Shown here in pieces: positions 16,212 to 23,892 of a stretch of DNA of 64,000 nucleotides. Position 1 is the stretch's first letter, and each line of letters opens with the position of its first letter. The notes beneath the pieces are model-generated. The model did not search any database. It saw nothing but the letters and a program-made list of their open reading frames with translations, and was not told the DNA's origin. The DNA lies in contig NZ_QLMJ01000003.1 in the NCBI RefSeq assembly GCF_003259845.1, positions 660,346-724,345 of the forward strand. The letters are read 5' to 3'. The DNA is from Actinoplanes lutulentus. GTDB taxonomy: Bacteria > Actinomycetota > Actinomycetes > Mycobacteriales > Micromonosporaceae. The position numbers and the translations under genes are program-made.

Positions 16212-16766
16212 CTAGAGCCCCGCAACAAGGTATTCCCGCACATGCCCGCGAGCCTGATGAATCCGCGATTTCACGGTCCCCTCGGGGATACCGAGATGCA
16301 ACGCGATCTCCTTGTAATCGAGCTGGCAGATGTCGCGCAGAACCATCGGCGCCACCAGTTCGGCCCGGCGGCCCTCCAGCTGCTCCAGCGCGTCCAGCAG
16401 ATCAAGCCGCGACCCGGCGATCACGCTGGTGGTCCGCGCGTCCGGCACATCGACCGGCGCCTCGGCATGCGACTGCTCGGCGGCGCGGCGCTTCAACGAC
16501 CGGTAGGTCTGCCGCGAGCCGTTCGCGATGATCACATGCAGCCAGGTGCTGAACTTCGACCGGCCCTGGAAACTGCCGATGTTGCGCGCGACCTGCAGAA
16601 GGACGTCCTGGCAGGCTTCCTCGGCGTCCTGGTAACAGGGTAGGAAACGGGCACAGCGCCGCAGCACGTTCGGCTGGATCGACGCCAGCAACTCGTTCAG
16701 CGCCGATCCATCACCGGCCGCTGCTCGAACCGCGAGCGCTTCCTGCTCCTCTTCGCGTGTGCCCAT
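16212..16766 (-). CDS. RNA polymerase sigma factor, ECF/sigma-70 type
   Basis: 184 residues with region 2 (RRCARFLPCYQDAEEACQDVLLQVARNIGSFQG...FSTWLHVIIAN) and region 4 (LVAPMVLRDICQLDYKEIALHLGIPEGTVKSRIHQAR). ATG 16766 is preferred: AGGGGGAA lies 7 bases upstream, and upstream codons do not belong to region 2. No anti-sigma gene adjoins it; it is divergent from the Ser/Thr kinase at 16803. Target promoters are unknown. Confidence 0.9.
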   Translation of the reverse strand: MGTREEEQEALAVRAAAGDGSALNELLASIQPNVLRRCARFLPCYQDAEEACQDVLLQVARNIGSFQGRSKFSTWLHVIIANGSRQTYRSLKRRAAEQSHAEAPVDVPDARTTSVIAGSRLDLLDALEQLEGRRAELVAPMVLRDICQLDYKEIALHLGIPEGTVKSRIHQARGHVREYLVAGL

Positions 16767-16790
16767 GCCATTCCCCCTGATAGACGCGCT

Positions 16791-16796
16791 CATAAT
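16791..16796 (+). promoter_or_regulatory. -10 element of the Ser/Thr kinase gene
   Basis: CATAAT, six bases before GTG 16803, which has no SD. This predicts a leaderless mRNA. It lies in the 36-base space between the divergent sigma factor and kinase genes. Confidence 0.5.
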
Positions 16797-16802
16797 ACGA
16801 GC

Positions 16803-18080
16803 GTGTCGCTTCCCACCATGATCGGCCGATATCGCGTCGTGCAGCGCCTCGGCTCAGGCGCCTTCGCGACAGTGTGGCTTGCCGAGGACGACGTCCTCGA
16901 CTCGATGGTCGCGATCAAGGTGCTGGCCGACAACTGGGCGCACCACCCGGACGTGCGTGCCCGGTTCGAGCAGGAGGCCCAGGTTCTGCGCCGGGCCGAC
17001 TCGGAACGGCTGGTCAGGGTGCATGACTTCGGCGAATTGCCGGATGGGCGGCCGTACCAGGTCATGACATATGCGGCCGGCGGGACGCTCGCCGAACGTT
17101 TGGAGCAGGGCCCTATGCCGGTGGGCGCGGCTCTGCGTACCGCGACCGATATCGCACAGGCCGTCACCGTGCTGCACGAGTCCGGCGTACTGCATCGCGA
17201 CCTCAAGCCGTCCAATGTGCTCTTCGACACGGTTCGTGGCGCCGAGCGAGTCCTGGTCGCCGATCTCGGCCTCGCCAAGGAGATCGCGCAGGCTTCGGGC
17301 TTCACGGTGGCCGCCGGAACGCCCGGATACATGGCCCCGGAACAGAGCCTGCCCGGCGGCGGATTGGACGAGCGCGCCGACGTGCACGCGATCGGCGCGA
17401 TGACCTACCAGATGCTGACCGGGCGGACGCCGGTGCTGCGTGCGCCGGTTGCCCCGTCGAAACTGCGGCCTGGGATTCCGCGTCAGCTCGACCGGGTGGT
17501 GCTGCGCGCGCTCGACGCCGACCGGAACCGCCGCTGGGAGTCCGCGGCCGCCTTCGCCGCCGCCCTCGACATCTCGGTCCCGAAACGAAAGCGACGATTC
17601 GCCCGCCGCGCCGGACGCCTCCTCGGTGCGACGCTCGCTCTGGCCGCCATCGCCGCCACCGCGGGCGCAACGGTCCCGGACGCAACCCCACCTTCTTGGG
17701 TACGCGTAACCGACAGCACCCGCACGATCTCGCTGTCCGTTCCTGAACAGTGGGGACGGCAGCTGCACGACAGCGGCTGGGACAGTGTGGATGGACAGCG
17801 CCCCGGCTTGCACGTCTCCGCGGATCTGAACGCGGGTGACGCACCGGGCGTGTTCGCAGGTCTCGGAGCTCCGGAGACGCCCCGCCATGAGGACTGCACG
17901 CGCCTGCCCGAACGCCGGGTCGTCGCGGCAGGCCGGGCTGGAGTGGCTCAGCGGTGGACGGGGTGCGAGGCGGCCTATACCGAGGTGCTGCTGGAGGGCG
18001 TCTACATCCAGATCACCCAGGTCGACGGAAAGGACCGCACCGACGAGGTGCTGCGCACGCTCCGGCTGGGAGTTTCATAG
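16803..18080 (+). CDS. Membrane serine/threonine protein kinase (PASTA-less)
   Basis: 425 residues. Hanks-type kinase domain about 7-262: Gly loop LGSGAFATVW, VAIKVL lysine, HRDLKPSNVLFD catalytic loop, DLGLAK in place of DFG, and GTPGYMAPEQ. A basic juxtamembrane segment (KRKRRFARR) is followed by one TM at about 273-291. The extracytoplasmic domain of about 130 residues holds a Cys pair and no PASTA repeat. GTG 16803 fits the leaderless promoter; ATG 16818 is an alternative that trims five residues. Ligand and substrates are unknown. Confidence 0.92.
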   Translation: MSLPTMIGRYRVVQRLGSGAFATVWLAEDDVLDSMVAIKVLADNWAHHPDVRARFEQEAQVLRRADSERLVRVHDFGELPDGRPYQVMTYAAGGTLAERLEQGPMPVGAALRTATDIAQAVTVLHESGVLHRDLKPSNVLFDTVRGAERVLVADLGLAKEIAQASGFTVAAGTPGYMAPEQSLPGGGLDERADVHAIGAMTYQMLTGRTPVLRAPVAPSKLRPGIPRQLDRVVLRALDADRNRRWESAAAFAAALDISVPKRKRRFARRAGRLLGATLALAAIAATAGATVPDATPPSWVRVTDSTRTISLSVPEQWGRQLHDSGWDSVDGQRPGLHVSADLNAGDAPGVFAGLGAPETPRHEDCTRLPERRVVAAGRAGVAQRWTGCEAAYTEVLLEGVYIQITQVDGKDRTDEVLRTLRLGVS

Positions 18081-18322
18081 CGTCCGGGTCTGGGGGTTTC
18101 ATAGAGGCCGGTTTTGTCGCGGGTGGCCGGGTTTGTAGCGGGTGGCCGACCAGAACTGTGGAGTCGGCCGCCCCCGTATTGCGGCCGTTCCCACCAGCAC
18201 TGGTCGGTCATCCCCCGCGGAAAACCCCATGCTTTCCTCCAGTGCGATGCACCGGCCCGCCACTTGGTTCTCGGTTCCACGTCACGGATAGATAACGGAG
18301 TACCGAGCGCTGATGGCAGCGG

Positions 18323-18348
18323 CCTGAGCCGCGCCCTCGCAGCTCAGG
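18323..18348. terminator. Hairpin between convergent kinase and RTX genes
   Basis: CCTGAGC (18323-18329) pairs with GCTCAGG (18342-18348). The 294-base gap 18081-18374 also holds CGGCCGC/GCGGCCG near 18165 and short direct repeats of GTTTCATAG and GCGGGTGGCC just after the kinase stop. No gene is seen. Confidence 0.4.
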
Positions 18349-18374
18349 ACTAACTCACCACGTGCGCGCTTTAC

Positions 18375-19484
18375 TCAGCGCTCGCAACCAACCACTGTGT
18401 CGAGTTTGCCGGCGACGCATTCGTCGCCAAGCGATCCGTTGGCACCGCCGTCGAGCCGGTCCGGGACGTCCGGACGATCGTTGCCCTCAAGCCAGTCATC
18501 GCCGGCCCCGCCGTAGATCTTGTCGCGGCCGTCCTCGCCGAACAGCCAGTCGTCGCCCCCGCCGCCGTACACGATGTCGTTCCCGGTGTACGCCTGGATC
18601 ACGTTGTTCGCCGCGTTACCGGTGAGCCGATCGTTGCCCCAGCCTCCGGCGATGTTCTCGACATCGGCGCCGACCGTGTCGTGCTCACCCTTGATGCCGT
18701 CGTCACCGGGGGAACCGTCGAGGTCGACGGTGATCGCCTTCTCGTGGCCTCCATAGTTGACGAAGTCCGTGCCGGTACCACCCAGGAGAACGTCGGCAGC
18801 AATGCCGTCGGAGTACACATCCCCGGACAGCGAGTCGTCGCCGGAACCTCCGTCGAGGTAGTCACGACCCTGATAACCCTCCAGGTCATCGCGACCGGCC
18901 TCGCCGTAGATCTTGTCGCTGCCTTCCTCGCCCCACATGAAATCGTTGCCGTCACCGCCGTGCAGCACGTCTTTGCCGAACCAGCCGTGGATCGTGTCAT
19001 GCCCGGCGCCACCGTAGATCGTGTCGTTGCCGAACCGACCGTTGATGTAATCGTTCCCGGTGCCGCCGTAGAGCCGGTCGCCCAGCGAACCGCCGGTCAG
19101 GACGTCTTTACCGGTGCCGCCGTCCGCGGTCATCCGCACGCCGGTCTTGTTGGTGATCGAGTCGTTGCGGTCGTACGTGTAGACCCGCAGCCTCGTAGGC
19201 GCCTTCGCCAAGGTGCAGCGGACCTTCGTCTTGTCGCCCTTGACCTTCTTGCAGCCCTTACCGGCCTTGACCGCGACCCGGTCGTCGATCGTGATCGTCC
19301 GCCCGGCCCGGGTGACGACGACAGTGTTCTTCGCGCCGGTCGCGGATTTGTACTCCACCGTCGTCTTGCCCACGACCGAGACGACTCCGGAGGTGGCCGC
19401 CTGCGCCGGTGCCGCGAGGACACCCGCCGAGACGGTGGTGAACATGACGACGCCGACACGAGTCAGCCAGACAGAACGCGACAT
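18375..19484 (-). CDS. Secreted RTX-type calcium-binding repeat protein (paralog of 27762)
   Basis: 369 residues. Signal peptide 1-28 (ends APAQAA); a basic, Lys-rich beta domain about 30-105 (VRCTLAKAPTRLRVYTYDRNDSI); then about 250 residues of nonapeptide GGxGxDxLx repeats (GGTGNDYINGRFGNDTIYGGAGHDTI) forming a Ca-binding beta-roll, ending in a conserved Cys-containing tail (GDECVAGKLDTVVGCER). Strong SD GGGGGAGGA. No catalytic domain and no type I secretion genes nearby, so export is probably through Sec. The same architecture, N-terminus and promoter recur at 27762-28904. Confidence 0.9.
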   Translation of the reverse strand: MSRSVWLTRVGVVMFTTVSAGVLAAPAQAATSGVVSVVGKTTVEYKSATGAKNTVVVTRAGRTITIDDRVAVKAGKGCKKVKGDKTKVRCTLAKAPTRLRVYTYDRNDSITNKTGVRMTADGGTGKDVLTGGSLGDRLYGGTGNDYINGRFGNDTIYGGAGHDTIHGWFGKDVLHGGDGNDFMWGEEGSDKIYGEAGRDDLEGYQGRDYLDGGSGDDSLSGDVYSDGIAADVLLGGTGTDFVNYGGHEKAITVDLDGSPGDDGIKGEHDTVGADVENIAGGWGNDRLTGNAANNVIQAYTGNDIVYGGGGDDWLFGEDGRDKIYGGAGDDWLEGNDRPDVPDRLDGGANGSLGDECVAGKLDTVVGCER

Positions 19485-19514
19485 GGAAGTCCTCCCCCGA
19501 GATCCAGCGCCAGG

Positions 19515-19541
19515 ATCATAGAACGGCACCGTTACGACGTC
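19515..19541 (-). promoter_or_regulatory. Promoter of RTX gene 1 (shared with RTX gene 2)
   Basis: In gene orientation, GACGTC, 15 bases, TATGAT. The spacer shares AACGGT and CGT with the promoter of the paralog at 27685-27711, at identical spacing. Confidence 0.6.
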
Positions 19542-19560
19542 GATAGGAGAAAAGCCGCGT

Positions 19561-20799
19561 TCAGAGCTTCCGGGCGGTGATCTCCATTCCTGAGGTGCGC
19601 AGCCTGTCGACCAGGGCGTCTCCGATTCCCGTTGCCGGGGTCAGGACGCCACCCTCCGACGGCGGCAGCTTTTCCCTGTCCAGGGCCAGTGCCAGCGCTG
19701 ACTCGCCGAGCATCACCGCGGTGGCCGCGTATCCCGGGTCGCCCTTGGCCCGGAAACGGGACGTGTAGCGCGCCCCGGTGCTCGTCGTGGTGAAGATGTC
19801 CATGGTGAAGTGACCCGACTGCTGGCGCTGCTCGCTCGGCCCGGTGCCCGGTTTCGGAAGGATGCGGTCCAGCACGAACCGGACCGGCGGCACGACGAAT
19901 CCGACGAACAGCGCGCCGAGCCCGATCTTCGTGCCGTGCGCGATCACTGGAGACAACGGCGAGGCGCCGACACTCATCACCTCGCGGTATCGGAACCGCC
20001 GGCCGTAGGCCCACTCGCGCAACGCGTTGCTGCGCCGCACCACCCGCGTGTTGTAGGACGCCATTACGAACGGTGCCAAATGACCACGCAGTGAGGGGTC
20101 CACCTCGGAGGCGGTAAGGACCGGCATGTCCTCCTGCCGGCCGAGGTCCGGTTCCGCCGCGCGGTCCGGACTCAACGAGTACGGGCTGGCGCCGATTTTC
20201 CGCAGCGCACGGTCCTTACTCATCACGTCGGCCTGGTAGCGCATCGAGTCGATCGTGCCGCCACTCACGCCGCCGCGCAGGCTCGTCACCACGAGTGTGG
20301 TGTCAGTCAGCTCGCCGGCGTCCTCGGCCGCCACCAGCGAGTGCAGCACGTGCACGCCGATGTCGGACGGGATCGAGTCGAATCCGCACGAGTGCACGAT
20401 CCGCGCCCCGGTACGCCGTGCCGCCTCATGGTTCTCGTTGATGCTGTCCCGGGCGAACAGCACCTCACCGGTCAGGTCGACGTAATCGGTGCCCGCTTCC
20501 GCGCAGGCGTGCGCAAGAATCCGGCCGTATTTCGCATAGGGCCCAGCGGTCGTGATGACCACCCGGGTGCGTGCGGCCATAGTGTCCAGCGCGGCCGTGT
20601 CGGTGGCGTCAGCAACCACGATCGGCCAGTCCACGTTCAGCCGGGTGCGGACTGCCTCCAGTTTCTCCGGTGACCGTCCGGCGAGGGCGATCCGTGTGCC
20701 CGCGGGTGCGAACCCGGCCAGGTGCCGTGCCACAAGGACACCGACGAAACCCGTGGCCCCGTAGACGATCACGTCGAACTCGCGCGCTTGATCGCTCAT
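19561..20799 (-). CDS. Saccharopine dehydrogenase-like NAD(P)-binding reductase
   Basis: 412 residues. N-terminal Rossmann domain DVIVYGATGFVGVLVARHL (GxTGFxG), IALAGRS, and the substrate-domain segments TTAGPYAKYG, YVDLTGEVLFARD and HSCGFDSIPSDIGV. These are shared with actinobacterial saccharopine dehydrogenase-family proteins and the trans-acting enoyl reductase of mycobacterial lipid synthesis. A hydrophobic stretch near residues 280-300 suggests membrane association. ATG 20799 gives the usual N-terminus. The substrate is not predictable, and no lysine-pathway or lipid genes adjoin. Confidence 0.82.
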   Translation of the reverse strand: MSDQAREFDVIVYGATGFVGVLVARHLAGFAPAGTRIALAGRSPEKLEAVRTRLNVDWPIVVADATDTAALDTMAARTRVVITTAGPYAKYGRILAHACAEAGTDYVDLTGEVLFARDSINENHEAARRTGARIVHSCGFDSIPSDIGVHVLHSLVAAEDAGELTDTTLVVTSLRGGVSGGTIDSMRYQADVMSKDRALRKIGASPYSLSPDRAAEPDLGRQEDMPVLTASEVDPSLRGHLAPFVMASYNTRVVRRSNALREWAYGRRFRYREVMSVGASPLSPVIAHGTKIGLGALFVGFVVPPVRFVLDRILPKPGTGPSEQRQQSGHFTMDIFTTTSTGARYTSRFRAKGDPGYAATAVMLGESALALALDREKLPPSEGGVLTPATGIGDALVDRLRTSGMEITARKL

Positions 20800-20899
20800 G
20801 GGTGCCGATTGTGCACCCTTGGTGGAGGGTGCGCAGCACATCAGTTACCTCCTGGTAGGTGGGTTGGTGAAAATCTGCCGAGTTATCCATACAAGCTCG

Positions 20900-21065
20900 G
20901 ATCAAAGGGCTAATTTGGGGGAACAAGTCCATCGGACCGGCATGAAGGCGTAGCGCTCGTGAAGGCGTGGCACCGCGTGACCGGAGGGTGAGACACCCGT
21001 TGGTAGCCCGCATGAGGCGGGCACCGTGGCCGGAACGCCGAATCCTGCCGCCGACCACGGATCAC
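20900..21065 (+). other. Structured block of unknown class in the rpf leader
   Basis: Lies between the reductase gene and the c-di-AMP aptamer. It contains GGGGGAAC at about 20918, a near-direct repeat GAAGGCGTAGC / GAAGGCGTGGC (20944 and 20961), hairpins GGGTGAGACACCC and GCCCGCATGAGGCGGGC, and a longer pairing CCGTGG (about 21023) with CCACGG (about 21055) enclosing CGCCGAATCCTGCC. It resembles a second regulatory RNA domain, perhaps a degenerate aptamer, but I cannot assign a class. Confidence 0.4.
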
Positions 21066-21069
21066 AACT

Positions 21070-21819
<750 letters not shown>

Positions 21820-21923
21820 CGCACGGGACACCTTTCTTATCGCCCGGGACGCCGGGCGTCCCGAATCCGGGACGCCCGGGATGCTGCCGTGTCTCCAAGC
21901 CACGGCGGCGGCATGCCGCCGTG

Positions 21924-22208
21924 TCAGTCCGGCCGGGTGAACTCCGGCTGATCCAGCACGCGCAGCCACGTGCCGTCGTGTCAGTCCGGCCGGGTGAACT
22001 CCGGCTGGTCCAACACACGCAGCCACGTGCCGTCGTGTCAGTCCGGCCGGGTGAACTCCGGCTGGTCCAACACACGCAGCCACGTGCCGTCGTGTCAGTC
22101 CGGCCGGGTGAACTCCGGCTGGTCCAACACACGCAGCCACGTGCCGTCGTGTCAGTCCGGCCGGGTGAACTCCGGCTGGTCCAGCACGCGCAGCCACGTG
22201 CCGTCAGG
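21924..22208. repeat. Five tandem 57-bp copies of the SnoaL-like gene's 3' end
   Basis: Units begin at 21924, 21981, 22038, 22095 and 22152, exactly 57 bp apart. Read on the minus strand, each unit is the last 17 sense codons of the SnoaL-like gene, its TGA stop and one CAC codon. The gene's own copy is 22152-22208; the other four lie beyond its stop. The three middle units are identical, and the outer two share GCACGCG where the middle ones have ACACACG. With 57 divisible by 3, every copy carries an in-frame stop. The region 21820-22151 holds nothing else. Confidence 0.95.
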
Positions 22209-22508
22209 CTGTCGCCTGGCGACCTGCGCCCGCGCGCCTGAACCGTCGCTCGGCGGCGTCGACGTGAGCGCGAGGTCACCGCTGATCAGTGTCGGTAGCG
22301 GTGGCTCCGGCTCGAACGCGGGCATGAGTGGCAACAGCTCGGCCCACAGCTTGCGGATCGCCTCGCGACCACGCGTCTGGCTGCCCGGCGGGTAAGCCAT
22401 CACGGCATCCTCCTCATAGAGATTCGCGAGCCCGTCGGCGTCCTTCGCATTCGCACGCTCGACGAACAGGCTGGTCAGATCTTCAGGTCGGTGCGCTTTC
22501 CCGGTCAT
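22152..22508 (-). CDS. SnoaL-like / DUF4440-type small protein
   Basis: 118 residues of the NTF2-like fold: an N-terminal helix (HRPEDLTSLFVERANAKDADGLANLYEEDAVMAYPPG), the segment GREAIRKLWAELLPLMP, and C-terminal strands ending GTWLRVLDQPEF. It resembles ketosteroid isomerase/SnoaL proteins used as small isomerases or polyketide cyclases, or with no known activity; no catalytic assignment is possible. It starts at ATG 22508, divergent from a LysR gene that probably regulates it. Its last 57 bp are tandemly repeated downstream. Confidence 0.85.
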   Translation of the reverse strand: MTGKAHRPEDLTSLFVERANAKDADGLANLYEEDAVMAYPPGSQTRGREAIRKLWAELLPLMPAFEPEPPLPTLISGDLALTSTPPSDGSGARAQVARRQPDGTWLRVLDQPEFTRPD

Positions 22509-22554
22509 GGATCCAGCCTCTCGGAGAGGCGGAAACAAGTCCAACGCATAGTTC

Positions 22555-22572
22555 TTCTGATAACCAGTAGAA
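22555..22572. promoter_or_regulatory. LysR-type binding site and lysR -10
   Basis: TTCTGATAACCAGTAGAA is an interrupted dyad (TTCT...AGAA) containing T-N11-A, in the 70-base gap between the divergent SnoaL-like and LysR genes. Its end overlaps TAGAAT (22568-22573), which sits five bases before the lysR ATG, suggesting autorepression of a leaderless transcript. Confidence 0.6.
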
Positions 22573-22578
22573 TGACTC

Positions 22579-23448
22579 ATGGACTTGCGCCAGCTCGAAT
22601 ACTTCGTGGCCGTCGCCGAGACGGCCAGCTTCACCCGTGCCGCCGAGCGCGTGCACATCACCCAGTCCGGGGTGAGCGCCCAGATCAAAGCACTGGAGCA
22701 CGAGCTCGGAGCACAGCTCTTCGACCGGTCCGCGCGTACCGCGCGCCTCACCGACGCGGGTGAGGCGGCGCTCCGGCACGCCCGCGCGACCCTCGACGCG
22801 GCCGCCGACATGCGTGACTCGATCGACGACGTGTTCGGCCTGGTCCGCGGCCGGCTCACGGTCGGGATGGTGATCGGCTGCGAGGTGGCGCCCCTTTTCG
22901 ATGCGTTCGCAGCGTTCCACTCCGAACACCCCGACATCGAACTCGAACTCGTGGAGGCGAATTCGGACCAGCTCGTCGCCGGCGTGCGATCCGGCGACCT
23001 AGATTTGGCGCTGGCCGGCCTGGCGGGCGAGCCTCCCGAGCACCTCGCGAGTCACGTGATCGCGAGCGAGCGGCTCGTCGCACTGGTCCCGGCCGACAAC
23101 GAGTTAGCAGGTCAAGCGCGTCTCTCGGTCACCGCGCTCTTGGCGTACCCAATAGTTTGTCTGCCGGTGGGAACCGGCATCCGCAACGTGCTCGACCAAG
23201 CTCGCGCCGCACTGGGTGTCGATCTTTCGGTCGCGCTCGCGGCCACCTCGCCGGACACGGTCGCCGGCCTGGCGCGCCGCGGCCTCGGCGTGGCGGTGCT
23301 CAGCGAGTCGATGGCCGCCGGCTACCCGGATCTCACCGCGATCCCGATCGACGGCATCGACATCCCGGCGCTGCTCGCGCTGGTCTGGCAGAACCGCAGC
23401 AGCCCGGCCCTGGCCGCTTTCCTGCGGCACTGCAAGGCGGCTTTTTGA
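22579..23448 (+). CDS. LysR-family transcriptional regulator
   Basis: 289 residues: an N-terminal winged helix (MDLRQLEYFVAVAETASFTRAAERVHITQSGVSAQIKALE) and a type 2 periplasmic-binding-like effector domain (from about residue 88, RLTVGMVIGCEVAPLF). Divergent from the SnoaL-like gene, its likely target. The inducer is unknown. No SD precedes the ATG. Confidence 0.93.
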   Translation: MDLRQLEYFVAVAETASFTRAAERVHITQSGVSAQIKALEHELGAQLFDRSARTARLTDAGEAALRHARATLDAAADMRDSIDDVFGLVRGRLTVGMVIGCEVAPLFDAFAAFHSEHPDIELELVEANSDQLVAGVRSGDLDLALAGLAGEPPEHLASHVIASERLVALVPADNELAGQARLSVTALLAYPIVCLPVGTGIRNVLDQARAALGVDLSVALAATSPDTVAGLARRGLGVAVLSESMAAGYPDLTAIPIDGIDIPALLALVWQNRSSPALAAFLRHCKAAF

Positions 23449-23536
23449 AAACTGGATCAAGTCAAGAAAAGCGTCACCAGAGATGACGCAGGCGCCCTCC
23501 CGGGAAGTCCGGCAAGACGCCTGAGCAGGTGAAACG

Positions 23537-23612
23537 TGGTGCCCCCGGTAGGAATCGAACCTACGACACACGGTTTAGGAAACCGATGCTCTATCCCCTG
23601 AGCTACGAGGGC
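23537..23612 (-). tRNA. tRNA-Arg (anticodon CCU)
   Basis: Complete cloverleaf on the minus strand. Acceptor GCCCTCG pairs with CGGGGGC, the T-arm is GTAGG-TTCGATT-CCTAC, and the anticodon loop TTCCTAA gives CCU (Arg AGG, a rare codon here). CCA (23537-23539) is encoded. The 23449-23892 gap holds this tRNA and the promoter region of the next gene. Confidence 0.95.
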
Positions 23613-23892
23613 GCGAAGCGTCATGCTACCGGACCAGCGACCGGCCACGGGCGACCGCCACTGCCCCACCAGCATCCAGCGCTGATGATCCGGGCCACGC
23701 GATCACATCCGGAGCAAATGGATCAGCGGCGGGCAGCAGGGCCCGCAGGCCAGACGCCGGTCATGCGACGCGTCTCAGCCGTTACGACGGTTCGGTAACG
23801 GCTCGTCCGTTCGACTGAGGTGTTGTTGTTGATCTTCGATATATCCTCGTGCGCTACTTCGATATTTACATCCCTGCACCACGAGGATCTGA

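Noticed and set aside
20900..21065. Cobalamin or M-box riboswitch upstream of rpf
   Set aside because: The conserved B12-box and M-box cores are absent; only the ydaO-class signature downstream is convincing.
21924..22208. CRISPR array
   Set aside because: The 57-bp units are contiguous with no unique spacers, carry coding sequence and there are no cas genes.
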